DNA from: Lophius americanus
Lineage: Eukaryota > Chordata > Actinopteri > Lophiiformes > Lophiidae
DNA length: 64,000 bases
Direction of reading: 5' to 3'
Assembly (NCBI GenBank): GCA_037951165.1
Contig: JBBDHG010000127.1
Span: 832,001-896,000, forward strand
Within the stretch, counting starts at the first letter, position 1; each line of letters opens with the position of its first letter. Shown piece by piece: positions 39,312 through 50,877 of this stretch. Position numbers and translations under genes: made by a program. A model generated the notes under the pieces. The model was not told where the DNA came from. It worked only from the letters and a program-made list of their open reading frames with translations, and did not search any database.

Positions 39312-39612
39312 CCAATCCATCTAATTTCTTCCGCTTATCTGGGGTTGGGTCACTCTGGCAGCAGGCTATTCTAAATGCCCATCTCGCCAGCAACATTCCC
39401 CAGCTCATTCAGGGGGATTCCAGGTTGTACATATACATGGGGTTTATGTAGTCCCTCCAGTGAGGTCTACCCCAGGGTCTCCTCCCAGTTGGACATGTCT
39501 GGAAAACCCCTAAAGGGAGACATCCTGAAGGCATCCCCATCAGATGCCTGAACCAACGCAAGTGGCTCTTTTCTACTTGAAGGAGCAGGGTCTCCACTCT
39601 GAACTCGGGCTT
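39312..39612 (-). mobile_element. Decayed Rex3/RTE-like LINE, 3' end, minus strand
   Basis: Reverse-strand frames give LLLQVEKSHLRWFRHLMGMP and TCPTGRRPWGRP, then WRDYI, and after a stop SDPTPDKRKKLDG, which resemble the extreme C terminus of Rex3-like RTE reverse transcriptases. It covers much of the same portion of the protein as the fragment at 37715-38110, so the two are separate insertions on the same strand rather than halves of one. The (GATG)n tail usual for Rex3 is missing. Confidence 0.75.
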
Positions 39613-41639
39613 TGGAGTCAGATGAAAAGCATTATGGGTTGGTAGCATGCACTAATGGAAATGCAAATCTTTGTCATGCTGCGCTGACATGTCAGGCCAA
39701 ATCAAATCAAGTAAAAATTATTTCTCGGGATTTGAAGAGTTCAATTCCTAATCATGTCACAAAAAAAATATACATTTGAAACTTTGCTGATTTATGAATG
39801 ACTTCTCTCTCACACATTTTTTGGCAGCTGTAGTTGTGAATTTCTTCTTCGTCTTTCTTTTCTTGTGTCTGCACAGCTTCACAACGGACAAAAAAGCCCC
39901 CCTTTTCTGGTCCTATTGTACTGCTCTTTCCGTTTGTAGGTATTCGCTGTATTTCCATTTTTCCTGAGGAAATTAATCAGACCATTACAATTTGTTACAT
40001 GACATTTGTCATGTCTCTGTGCGGCATTGCTTGATGTTCTGGAACCACACGGGTATCGACTCCATCAATCAGTATTACCACGGTGATGTTGGGAGAACTT
40101 TACCTCCCCCACGTCCAGTGGAGAGGAAAGGCAATTATGAAGGTTGTACATGAGTGCAGGAAGCAAGAGACAGAGCAAGGGAATGAGATAAATAACACCT
40201 GAATGACAATAAAAGGATAGAGAGGAGGACGGGCTTATTCCCCACTCCACTTGTTGGTTTTTGCGTTGAACCATATGCCTGTTTGATAATTGGCATTCTA
40301 TAATTTACTGTGGTTCTATGCATCAGCCTCTCCAGGGTATATGAGGCTGATTGATGCAACTATGAAGTGTAGTCAGCTGAAATACTTTTCTCTATAATCT
40401 CAAAAATAAAAACTGCCCTGAGGCAAGGAAAGTGAGAGTACTCAACCTTTGGAAATTTAAAGCCTGCTAAGGACTGATCTACCGAAATGCACGAGAAAAG
40501 AAAAGCGATTGTCATTTAACAAGTAAAAATAAATTAGACGGTAAGTGTCATGTTATTGTCAACTGTCTCTTTTTATTTGTGTAACACTTTGGGTTGCTTT
40601 TAAGAAAACATTATCGGTTTTACAAAGAGATAACACTCTCAAGAAAGCAACGACATGATGGTCAGGGGAGTGTTAAAAGTAGCGGGACAGGCAAAGGAGA
40701 CGTGACTGCATCGGTGTCTTGTGTGATCTACATTTTCTTGCAGAGCTTTGTAGATAATTACCTTCATTTACATCTTATTTTATTTATTAGTCGTTAAAGG
40801 ACAATGTACAAAAATAAGCATAATGTTGCCATTAAATGCATTTTACCAGAGTTATCTTAAGGCTAATCTGCAGTCCTCTGGCAGTTTTAAAACGTCCACC
40901 CGTCAGCATTAAGCAACAAAGCAGACATCACATGCATAAACAAAAACTTTTTTCAGTTGATTTTCTTCTTTTGGTTAGCTACTAATTGCCACTCGCTGTT
41001 TTCTTTGTGAGTGTCACAAAGAAAATATTGTTACTGTTATGAGCCGCACACCTAATATGTTGTCAAACGTTAGATGTCTAATTTGCCTTGGATACCCTCA
41101 GACCTAAAGGGCTATGAAATTTCCTCACTGACTCATTTTCTAAAGCTTCCCTCCTCCTTAATTAATTTATTGTAATGAAAGATATTTACAAGGAATGTGA
41201 CCACAGTTCTTTACCACCACCAAAGGGGTTCTGTTTTCTGGGGGGGTTGGTTTGTCTGACTGTTTGCATTATTATTCAAAGCGTTATGAACAGATTTTGA
41301 TTTGTTTTAAAGAGGTAGACACATTTTATTGAGGATATAAATCCAAAGCTGAACCCAAAAGCATTCATAAAAATGTTTAAAAACAGTGTCGAAAATTTAT
41401 TGGAATACTGTTTGTGTGGGATGGTGATTGTGTCTTGAATGGCCAGGAAGGCCTGAATTTAGAGGGGAGATGGAAGGGTGGTATAAGATAGGGGGAGGGA
41501 GGAAAAATAGAGGTGGTACTGTCATGTCAACACGCTGCCTCATCAATGGGAGCCTGTAGGCTACTCACTTGGCTTGTCAGAGCGGATGGTCTTTCACTAT
41601 TCTTGTTTCTGGAATTATATCCCTGCTCTACAGGATAAT
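39613..41639. other. Intergenic stretch, nothing recognised
   Basis: No exon, RNA gene or delimited repeat was recognised on either strand. Confidence 0.4.
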
Positions 41640-41925
41640 GACCTTCCCAGTCCACCCGGTGCTTTCCCTATGCTCAGCATTTCAATCATGTACTGTTGAC
41701 TATCATCGGGGTGTGCTGGGAAGGGAGTAGAGGTGAACCTCTCCTTCAGGTGATTGTATAATTTTTCGCTCTCATGACACTAGATGAAGAGAGCAGCACT
41801 GACAGTGAGTTTGGTGAGGCGGACCGTCAGATTACTGTCGTCAAGGATGAAGCCACGGTAGAAGTTGGCGAACCCCAGGAATCACTAAGGCTACTCTCTA
41901 ACCCAAATCGTAATGGCATCAATTT
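41640..41925 (-). mobile_element. Decayed Ty3/gypsy pol fragment, minus strand
   Basis: On the reverse strand FLGFANFYRGFI is followed by LTVRLTKLTV and, after a stop, HLKERFTSTP. This is the reverse-transcriptase to RNase H connection of Ty3/gypsy pol, the same part of the protein as the first portion of the + strand fragment at 20956 but with different wording, so a different family. Stops interrupt the frame. No LTR was found. Confidence 0.7.
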
Positions 41926-42094
41926 TTGCCGATAATATAGCTCAGAAAGAAAACACAGTATTCACAGTGACGTTGCTTAGCCCTCATTAGTTAATACAGT
42001 GTCTTACTTTCTTACACTCCTTATTGACATGGAAGAATCCAGACGCCAAGCGGCTTTGAGAGCCTGCCGTATGCAGTCGCACAGACAGTGGAGA

Positions 42095-42836
42095 GTCATA
42101 TGCAGGCCCGCCCCTTCCTATATACAGACTATGTGCTTGCTTAAGGCGTCAAGGTTAGGACTGGGATGGAGGTGGGGCACCATCAGCCAGTAGAAAATGA
42201 GTGGTGGTGAAATAGCTACAATAAAAAAATGTGGGACTGCGGGAACACAGTGTGAACCCAAGAGACATAACAAGCCACTCATCTGCTCCAATAGAAAAAG
42301 AGAGAGAGGACAAGTTCAGTAACTGCTCATATTGGCAATTCAATGAAGCTAATTTTCCAGAGACAGTCTTAATTTACATTCATTAATGCCTGTTAACATG
42401 TTTGTCTACACAAAAATGCATTCATATCTGGTGAACAGGAGCAGCAAACTGACCAGCTGGTGGTCCTAGAATGTGGAATTTACGGTCAAATATCAATTTA
42501 CGTTTTCCTTGTTATATTTGGTGGACAATGATGATAATATATTAAATTAATTCTTACAATAACACTTTTTTTTGTTACATAATTAAAAGGTATACTAAAT
42601 AATAGATAATTTTTGTAGGTGAACCAACCAAAAAAAAGCTGGATTATATATATTTTATAGGTTAAATTTACTATTTCTGATTTTATTATTGTTATTGCTG
42701 TTTGTGAACATAATGCATTCATTGATCGTTGAAGTAACTTAAATTGAAGTAACTTACTTATGTTGAAGGATTGGCCCCAACTAACCAAATTCAGCTTAGG
42801 GCACCAATTAGTGCTAGTGCCGGCCCTGGTCATATG
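42095..42836. mobile_element. Non-autonomous hAT-type DNA element with perfect target-site duplication
   Basis: The element itself is 42103-42828 (726 bp). It is flanked by identical 8-base copies of GTCATATG at 42095-42102 and 42829-42836, the size hAT transposases generate. The left end begins CAGGCCCGCCCCTTCC; the right end on the other strand begins CAGGGCCGGCACTAGC, an 11-of-16 match fitting the YARNG rule. Farther in, both arms carry a GCTTAAGGC-type phrase. The interior is AT-rich. A 111-codon minus-strand frame at 42498-42833 has no transposase signature. Confidence 0.85.
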
Positions 42837-45800
42837 TTTGTTGAGGGATAGAGAAGGAGGCTTCTGCTTCTCCTCATCCTATTCTGGAGGAAGGGGGTGA
42901 GATCTATATGTGGAAGCAGATGCTGAGCAGTCTACAGAGGAAGAACTCAGGCAGTGACAATGACAGTAAGAACTCCAAGTCATGGTTTTAGCAGGTATCC
43001 AGTCGGTGTGGGGATTATGTAACCCCAGCCGGGAGAATTCAAGAGCTGTAACTGAGCGTGGAGAGGAGAAACAACAAACTTTAGATCGTCACATTGGTTC
43101 CCAGATTTGTGGAGGTACAGTTTTATCGGTATTTCAAACATAAAACATGATACTTTCCAAGCGAACCGTGAAATATAATGTATCCTCAAAGGACTAAGAG
43201 TATCTTCTATTTAAATTTTTAGATAGTCAATATTTTTCAAAATTTTGGATGCTCTCCTACTTTAAAAAGGACAAGGTGTCGCTCAGAGCCTACGTCCTAG
43301 ATCCATTAGATGGGCGTCTAATTGAGCCCTGTGTCAATAACTCATCTCAATGAAGGTACAGAGCGGAAATAAAGCATGTACTCAACAAACGGTGTAATCA
43401 AGTGTTCTGATAAAATAAGTAAGTAGCCAAAACTCAGAATCCATTACTGGCATCTGGGTGTGACATTGATCTCTTTTGTTCAACTGAGTGATCACATTTA
43501 GAGAGTTGAGAGGACAATTCTTACACCATTGTTTCATTAATATTGTGTTGTAGTGTCTCTTGTCTTTTGTTAATGTAGGAGCACACACAGCTGGATGAGT
43601 GGATCTTTTGTCATAAAGCACTCAAAGGCAAATGAACTTCAAGATTTTAGAGGACTGGTTCAATTCCTATTAAAAATCTCTCACTTTTCTCTCTATTTTC
43701 ATGTAGACGCGAGAACAACCCATCAGAATAACAAACTCAATCCTGTTTTATTTTTATTTCCGAAACTAAAATGCAAAGGCTAATGTTTTATACAGCTGAA
43801 AAAACTTTGATAGACTTATTGAGGTCTTATGTTAAGAGCAGGAACTAATGATGATCTAGGATCACACTCAAACATGCAGGGTTACGGTTGGACTCTCCAA
43901 ACCAGGGCTGTGACTAAATATTGAAGACACATAGGTCATATTTTCCATTTTTCTAAACACTTTATTTTAAAATGACAAACAAACAGAATATACAACGGTT
44001 GACGTTTTTATTTGCTTGATGTTTATTAAAGATCGCAGCCTTCTGGAGCCTTATTGTTAATATTTATCTTTACAATATTTTTCATTTAAATGATATTGGC
44101 CACTAGAGGAAAAACAAACCTTTGAATAAACTGACAAATAATTACACGACAAACACTAAAACACTAACTATGATGCTGGAGGGGCTTGTTAGCATGGAGC
44201 TGTCTGTTTTCGTATCCATCAGACACATAGACACGTATGACGAAAGACCGCCAGATGAAGGTAAGTCCAATCTTTATTGACTTTTTAGCTCTTAGCTCTT
44301 ATCATCTGCCTCTTTAGCCACATGACTGACCACATAACTTTTACCTCAATGAGACTGAGGAAAAGTTATATAGCAATAGCAATGCTAACAGTGTGAAAGA
44401 GACTTTTAAAGAGAAGGGGAGGTGATACAATGAGCTCCTTTCCACTTGTTTATTTTTTTTAACTTCGGGCCCCTACCGTACAGTTGGAGAGGAGTTGGAC
44501 ACGGCCGGCATAAATGCATGTAATTTAAACAGGCTTTAAAATAACTCTATTGATTTGAGGTATAAAGAGGGTGTGATTGATATACGGAAGTGCGTGTTAG
44601 GAAGCTGAAACTGAAAACTAGTGACAGACACAGAACTGAGAGCTTAAAAAAACTTTTATTGATAAAAAATTGGCATTGCTATTTAAAAAGCATTAGAAAA
44701 CATTCAATCCCTTAAAAAGGAAAAAAAAAAGGAAAAAAGTTGTGGTATTTTAACTTGAGAGAGCTGTTTCCTGTGGTGTTGCTTATAGGGGCCCAACTTT
44801 TGATCAGAAATCCAAATTCAAAAGATTTAATAGAAATCAAGAGTCTTTAATTATAACTCTTCATCTTTGTTCATCAGTTTGGTTCTATGACGAGTTTAAT
44901 TTGGATTTCCCTGCAAAGAAAGGACCTCATATTTAATCTCTCACTCATTCCTGTTCTTTAACACTGATGTTGACGACAACTTAAAAAGTCGTCGTCATCC
45001 AGAGTGTGTAATCTAGAGTGTGACCGAATACTCGAATACCACGAATACTACGAATATACCAGTTGTAGTGAAATATAATCATGCAACGCTACAAAGTACA
45101 GAACCCAACCCTGGTTACAATGCTCCATTTTGGGCCCTCTTAAAGACCCACCAGTGACTGATTGTATTCAGCAGTATCGATCATTTAAGTGCTGCAGTGT
45201 CCCGACAAAATTGACTTTATTATTATAACGCTAATTTCTGGCCATGTCTATCTCCAACCACCATCAACCTTAACTGCACTTTTGTACTTCCTGTCCTGTT
45301 CCTGCGGTCCCTGGAGAGGGATATATTGCAAGTTTGTGATATTAGTTTCCTATTCCACGTCTTCTCCTCGTCCTCATTGATGTATGTTACTCCTTTGTCG
45401 ACCTCTGCAACAACACTCTTTTTTTTATAGTGTTGCCTCCAGCAATATAATGTACACAAGTGCTTTACAGCATAAGTGCTGAAGCTCTATTAAAGGAATA
45501 ACACGCCGAGGAGTTATCGTGTTTTTGAGTTCTTCGTCCTCGTTCTCAAACTGAAGTACAACCCACATATATTGAAGGATTATCTTTATCATACTTGTAC
45601 CGTACATATTGACTTTTTTAAAAAACCATTAGACAGGCACTCACAATATGTCCTCTGAAGACGAAAATGTCTTTCCGATTTCCTTCTACTTACTACGACT
45701 TAGCAGCATGGAATATTTATCTGCTATTCTAACATCCATTTGCATTAATCAGGATTTAAGAAAAAGATATAGCATGGCACTCATTGCACACCTGGCAGTG

Positions 45801-46089
45801 CAGACAAATGCAAAGCAGACCCAAACTCCGAAACAGACTGTGAATCGGGGGGGAAAATACGCAAAACAAAATAAAGTCTTGCACACAATTACTACATTAT
45901 TTTCTTACTTACACTATTCCACAACTTCCACACTGCTTAAAGGGTAAAAGAAATAGAAATGGGCCATTGAGATGATTGGTTTGGACGATTTGGATCAAAT
46001 TAAAGGAATAAAAGGAAGGAAATTAAAAGTTGAAAAACATTCTATCCAACAATTTAAAAAAAAGAACGCCACATTTACTCCAGCTCATC
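42837..46089. other. Intergenic stretch, nothing firmly recognised
   Basis: Short phrases near 43905 (CAGGGCTGTGACTAAATATT) and 45019-45060 (repeated CGAATAC units) resemble pieces of fish repeats but could not be delimited. No exon was recognised. Confidence 0.35.
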
Positions 46090-46119
46090 GTAGAATTATG
46101 TTATGAGGAATCCGACAAA

Positions 46120-46920
46120 CAAAGTAATGCTTAATTTACTGAACTCAATTATTATGTTGCATATACTAACCCCAATTATATTGACTTTAATGAAAAAGTA
46201 ATGTTTCATTTACTGAATGCAATTAGGTTGCAGTTACTGACTGATGACGTGAATGAAATTAAACTCCCTTGTTTTAAATGTCAAAGATGAGACTATCTAG
46301 TTCCTTAAGCAGAAAAGTCATATAACGCAAAAAACATTGTGGGTGAGACCTCTTTCGACACTCATCGCTCGTTCCTCACCCTTCCTCCTCACTACCTCAC
46401 TACCATTGCGGCAGTAAGATTATTTCACATACCATTCCGGGTTTGTTAGTGCTTGTAATAAGTTACAGTTTACATCCAAGCGTAGTAGTAAGTGACAAAT
46501 TAACACACGTTCAAAGATTATTCTCAATTTCCTTTATTGTGTTTGACATATAATTATGGGTGAAATTGTTGATTTCTTTGGTCACAACTCACATTTGTTT
46601 GTTTCTTTGTTCACACCATGCAGAGGTATCGCTTGAGAGGGAACTGACCGGCGGTTCCTCCTATTTAAGGTTGTGGTGATTTCATTGACAGTGACTTTCA
46701 TCTTCTTGTGAGCTAAATAGGAGAATTACTTTGTTCTCTTTCTTTATATTTTGTCTGAGTTACACTTTTGAAAGTGCACTGTTAATAAAAAAATTAAAAA
46801 AACACATTTGGAAAACCATATGTCTGCTGAATCTGCCTACCTATCACCCTAAATGACATTTGAGCCAGACTCCAAGTTTCATGTACTGAACATAAATATG
46901 ATGCATGTACTAAAGACAGT
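46120..46920 (+). repeat. Degenerate repeat block related to 59330-59880
   Basis: A loose unit of the form GTTTCATTTACTGAA...ATTATGTTGCA...TACTAA recurs at about 46122-46170, 46197-46243 and 46872-46918. The same unit recurs in the gria1 intron at 59331-59369, 59484-59530 and 59670-59715. Copies are diverged and unevenly spaced. Confidence 0.5.
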
Positions 46921-47028
46921 AACTAAGATTCAAAAGCGATAGTTGCAAAGATAGTGTTTAGTTAATTCACCATAACAGAGTAATGAAATGTTTACGACGG
47001 CCGTGTTTCATTCCTAAGACTGTAGTTC

Positions 47029-47165
47029 TGAACTGAAGGAGACTCTTGGATGAAAGGTGAAAAGGTGAAACGTCTTCAAGCCAAAACAGAAATCCAGTTT
47101 CTTTGGTTTCAACCCACATGGATTATAATGACCTGGATGACTGAGAATCCTCACAGACAAGACTC
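47029..47165 (+). mobile_element. 3' fragment of an interspersed fish retroelement
   Basis: The phrases GGAGACTCTTGGATGAAAGG, GTGAAACGTCTTCAAG and GACCTGGATGACTGAGAATC, in that order, match a very common teleost repeat that I associate with the 3' region of Penelope-like elements encoding a GIY-YIG domain. No coding part is present here and the family name is from memory only. A small internal duplication (GAAAGGTGAAAAGGTGAAA) is visible. Confidence 0.5.
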
Positions 47166-47379
47166 TAGGGAGCGCTGTGGAGCGATGTCATTTGGTTGGA
47201 CGTTTTAATACCTGAATCTTTTCAGAAAGCCCCAGAAGGCCAATTTATTTGAAAATACAAACAATAAATCATACATCATATCATACATGTATCATAAAAT
47301 GATAAAAATATTTTTTTATTATGTACATCATTTCATCAGGGTCCGTTCATTGCTTAATGTTTGCGCTCTAATTAAAAGA

Positions 47380-47775
47380 CACACTTAATGTTGATGGCGA
47401 TTAATATTTGCCAGTCTGCTGCACCATCAGGGTATTAATGACAACGGCAACACCGTCAGCATAAAATGAGATTAAGGCGCTAAAATGTATTTTTGTAGTT
47501 TATCTTCCTTTGACTTACGCAAATCACGTCACAAAGTGATAAACTACACATCTATACAGTATTTGCTGTTGTTTGAACATTTTTAAATAAAATTGTTCAA
47601 TACATGTAACTATGTGTTTTTTCTTGTTATGTTGTGAAAACAATAAAAAAAAAAATGTTGGTTAAAAAAAAAGTGTTTGTTGGAAATCCTCATTTTACAT
47701 GCAGTGCGTGACAATAACTGCAAGGTTTGCTGTCTACATAGAGAATATTGGTCACCGTTCCAGACAGTTAGAAAC
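47380..47775 (+). repeat. Segment duplicated in gria1 intron 2 (copy A)
   Basis: Two sub-blocks recur in the same order about 12 kb downstream. Block 1 (about 47380-47445, GATGGCGATTAAT...TTAATGACA) matches 59070-59130. Block 2 (about 47508-47775, ACTACACATCTAT, then GCAGT/GC, AATAACTGC, then GGAGAATATT-type phrases) matches 59913-60098. In this copy the blocks are 60 bp apart; in the other they are about 780 bp apart. Confidence 0.7.
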
Positions 47776-48879
47776 ACGTTTTTTAAAATTGATGTGAGAT
47801 ACATTGTCAGGAAAGCCTGCCATGCCGTCTCTGTTGAGCTGAAACCTCATCGTTTTGAACAAAGGCGAGGAAAATTGAAGATTCTGCCTGAATTTCTGGA
47901 ACATCAGTCACTCATAAATTACGTAACGTTTTACTTCTAGCATTCCCATTGTTCCTTCCATAAAATGCCGCGGCCAGATTTGTAGTTTTAATCAGAAAGA
48001 AGAAGAAGTCGAACCTGGTTCGCAATCAATCTCATGGAAATAAAGGAAATGTGGTTCCATTTTGTTGTAGGTGCAAAAAATCATGAGGTTATTCATCTCT
48101 ATGTGAAAATAATTGGCAGTAGAAGTCCCTAAAGAGTGCGTAGAATATTTAAATCATAGCCCTGCTTATCAGCCACCCACCAGTCGTCATCTGCGAGAGG
48201 GAGGCTGTGCATGCAAGGCAAAACCTCTTTCAAATTCGGAATTCTGAACTTTTACTTCAAACCGAGCCGGTTTAAACGGTGAGTCTTGCCAATATTAAGC
48301 TTTTTTCTCACCGTGTCATTCTGCCATTCTCCAAACTCTTGAAATGGTTCTTGAAAGTTAGATTGATATGTGCTTTCAGCTCCCATTTCCCCAAGTAGAG
48401 GAATCGCCGGTGGAAATGGTTCCATTCATGTATTGTTTTTTATTTTCTAAGTGTAAATATGCCAGGCCACTGAAAGGTAAGAATGGCTAGATTTATCTTA
48501 TAACTGTATCTGTTCTTTCAGACGTACTAACCCGTAACATATTGAGACCAGTTTCTCCTTAAAGGAAAAATAATGGGGGATATTAAACAGACCAAATGGA
48601 CCAAATTTCTGAAATTACATTTTTGCAAATGCAGCCCCTTGTCAGAGATAATAACTGTAATGTTACAAATGTGTTACAGAAGGTTTTTATTACAGACATT
48701 TTTTTTATTCTCATTTGAAAACTAGGCCTACACTGTCTTTTAAAGTTCCCAGTCTCATGCGTTATACTAGAAATGCCCGTTTGAACACCTCAAATGACGT
48801 TATGTCTGAGAAACAGTGTTTTTTGTAAAAAGAAAATTTAGATACTTATTTTAGTGGGTAAAAAATATGAATATCAGAG
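47776..48879. other. Non-coding stretch, nothing recognised
   Basis: No exon, RNA gene or repeat boundary was recognised. Confidence 0.4.
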
Positions 48880-48919
48880 TAAGACTTGTGATTTGTTACA
48901 TGCACTTCCTTGCCTTGAT

Positions 48920-49090
48920 ACTTTTTCTCCAAATTTGGCTTAAATCGGACTAAAAACCTTTGGGGATAAAGCTCCTCCCACTATTCAAAATAATTTTTTT
49001 CCCAACTCAATCCAGTGTTGCATGCATTAATGAATATGTGGGTATAAAAATATTTAATTGATCCACGAAACACTTTTTGAGTTACTGTGT
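48920..49090. repeat. Possible relative of the repeat at 10034-10640
   Basis: GGGGATAAAGCTCCTCCCAC at 48962-48981 resembles the GATAAAGCTCCTCC phrase ending the 10-kb block. ATCCACGAAACACTTTTTGAGTTAC at about 49061-49085 resembles the reverse complement of the ATAACTCAAAAACTATTCCGTGGA phrase at its head. The two ends are in altered relative orientation here, so this may be a rearranged copy. Confidence 0.4.
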
Positions 49091-49103
49091 TAACATAAAG
49101 GAT

Positions 49104-49303
49104 GTACACAACATTGCAAACAAACCCAATTCATCACATGTTTTTGGACTGTTGGAGGAAGCTGGAGTCCCTGGAGAGAACCCATGCAGTGATGGTGAGA
49201 TCATGTAATCTATGCACAGAAAAGCCAGCAGCTGTGGATTTGAACCTGGCACCTTCTTGCTGTGAGGCAGCAGTGCTAATCACTGCGCCACCATACCGCC
49301 CCA
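49104..49303 (-). mobile_element. tRNA-derived SINE-like repeat, minus strand
   Basis: On the reverse strand the element starts with GGTGGCGCAGTGATTAGCAC (box A region, 49273-49292) and has a box B GGTTCAAATCC at 49236-49246, followed by a body ending near 49104. A second copy is at 55165-55402. The familiar wording TTTTTGGACTGTTGGAGGAAGC in the body is shared by both. It is not a functional tRNA. Confidence 0.75.
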
Positions 49304-50343
49304 TTATATATATATTATATCAGATAGAATAGATTACAAATAGAATTGTTTAATGGATAAAAGAAATATACCTTTAGTAACAAAGCCAAGCTGGAAATGA
49401 TAGTAAGGGGGATAATAAGGGACCCTCCAAAGCACTTACATGGATTGAAAATGGATGGAAAATTCTGGCAGAGCTACTACCATTGGCATCTGCTTTGTTG
49501 ACCTTTTAAACAAACATAATAAACAAACTAACCAGGCAACAAATACATATTACAGTGAGACAAGTAATGTGGTAAGTTGTTGTGTAATTTTGATGTTTTC
49601 ATTGTATTGTTTTAATTCTGTCACAACCAAAGATTGTATATGAAGACAGATGACATACCAGCTCTCTAAAAGTGAAAGGATAAATATTGTGATCGCTCGT
49701 TGTTGAGGACCATAACCGACAGATCTTTGACAAGCAGCTGCATTTCAGACTGCAATTGCATAAATATGTTTCATTTAGTCTATTTTAGTTCCCGCATAAT
49801 TTTTTTCATTTGAGTAATGACATAACTGAGTCTGGGCTCTTATGGGTTAAACGTGAGGTTTTCCTGTGTGTGTTGCTGTTAGGAGAAAGTTAAGTCGCTT
49901 AATTGTTTGCCAAACTAAATAAATATTGGCTGATAAAGATATATCAGTATGATATAAGTGTAGACGTTTATTGTATATGGGACACTTTTATAGTGCAGTA
50001 AAATAAACTGACATCCATGAAAGGCTGTGCCTGTCATGAAGGGCCAGTAGGTGCGTGCTAAGGATGCATACTGCAAAAAATAATAATTAGGCAAGTGGGT
50101 GTGAAAGCGTTATTTTTGCTCTTTAGATGTCAAAACAACCTCCAGTGAAATGAAATCATGATTCTTTATGAATTTAAATTAGGAACAATTCATCATTTGA
50201 CACTATATTTCCCACCCTGTTGTAGTGACACCATCATTTCTCCTAGGACGCAATGCTGTATTGCATATAATAAAGAAATGAAATCTCGCTGTATCAAGGG
50301 GAGAAGCTGTTCTTTAAAGAGAGACGGAGAAGTAATTGACACT
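49304..50343. other. Upstream flank of gria1, no gene
   Basis: AT-rich non-coding DNA between a SINE and the gria1 leader. GCATATAATAAAG at about 50265-50277 is TATA-like, but no transcription start can be fixed from sequence. Confidence 0.4.
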
Positions 50344-50663
50344 GTGACGCGTCAGCTTTGCGAAGACGCGCGTATTTTTTTTTTTGCTGAGCGCCTGAAG
50401 CTGAAGTCATTCTCCGTCTCATACAACAGCAGCCAAGGACGAGAGAGCATCAGCGGAGTAATAGAGAGAGAGAGAGAGAGAGAAGGGGAGAGAAAGGTGC
50501 ATCCTCGCCATTGCCATCATTTTCTCGCTGTTGCATCGATGTCTGCGTGAAAAGCTGCTGCGAGAGGGAACGGAAGGAGACGCGTGGAATTTAACTTCAC
50601 ACACACGGACAAACCTATGCGTGGATTCCAACTCCTTTTCCCTTCGCCAATGCAAACGGAAAT
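50344..50663 (+). promoter_or_regulatory. gria1: gria1 proximal promoter / 5' leader
   Basis: CpG content rises sharply compared with the flank. A perfect palindrome, TGACGCGTCA, lies at 50345-50354 and resembles a CRE/ATF site with two extra central bases. A (GA)n run spans about 50463-50483. Upstream AUGs at 50539 (three codons, ending at 50550), 50617 and 50650 precede the receptor start; the last two share one frame, which overlaps the receptor start. The transcription start itself is not determined, so the promoter/leader border is unknown. Confidence 0.6.
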
Positions 50664-50751
50664 ATGCAGCGAAGCCTCAGCATCCTCTACACCAGTTTAC
50701 TGGGGATGTGTTTGGGTTCAAGCGCAAGTTTTCCAAGTAACATCAATATAG
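50664..50751 (+). CDS. gria1: AMPA glutamate receptor subunit 1 (gria1), exon 1
   Basis: This exon starts the AMPA-type ionotropic glutamate receptor subunit GluA1, a postsynaptic ligand-gated cation channel. The ATG at 50664 has A at -3. The 29 codons give a hydrophobic signal peptide (SILYTSLLGMCLG), a small-residue stretch SSA where signal peptidase would plausibly cut, and then SFPSNINIG, the start of the mature amino-terminal domain; AMPA subunits share this F-P-x-N-I-x-I-G-G start. The exon ends with one base of the next glycine codon, followed by a good donor GTGAGA at 50752 (phase 1). The mature N terminus and exon 2 favour gria1 over gria2-4. Whether it is the a or b teleost paralogue cannot be decided here. 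Confidence 0.93.
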
Positions 50752-50877
50752 GTGAGAATGGCGCACAGCGCGCGCACCAGAACCTTTGTCTCACGCCGTT
50801 AAACCTCCATTCCAAGAATCTCTCCTCTGTTTGTGTGTTTCCCTAACGTTGAGTCCCGTTTCTTTGTCGATCAACAG

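Noticed and set aside
42498..42833. 111-codon minus-strand frame as a transposase
   Set aside because: It lies within a 726-bp non-autonomous element, starts outside its right terminus and lacks hAT transposase motifs.
49236..49290. tRNA gene on the minus strand
   Set aside because: The promoter boxes belong to a repeated SINE-like element with another copy at 55165-55402.
50158..50550. 130-codon open frame just upstream of gria1
   Set aside because: It spans the promoter and leader, including the (GA)n run translated as RERERE, and has no recognisable domain; it is a chance frame.
50752..50846. Extension of the gria1 exon 1 frame past 50751
   Set aside because: The frame stays open, but a good donor at 50752 and the in-phase, homologous exon 2 at 50878 show that this is intron.
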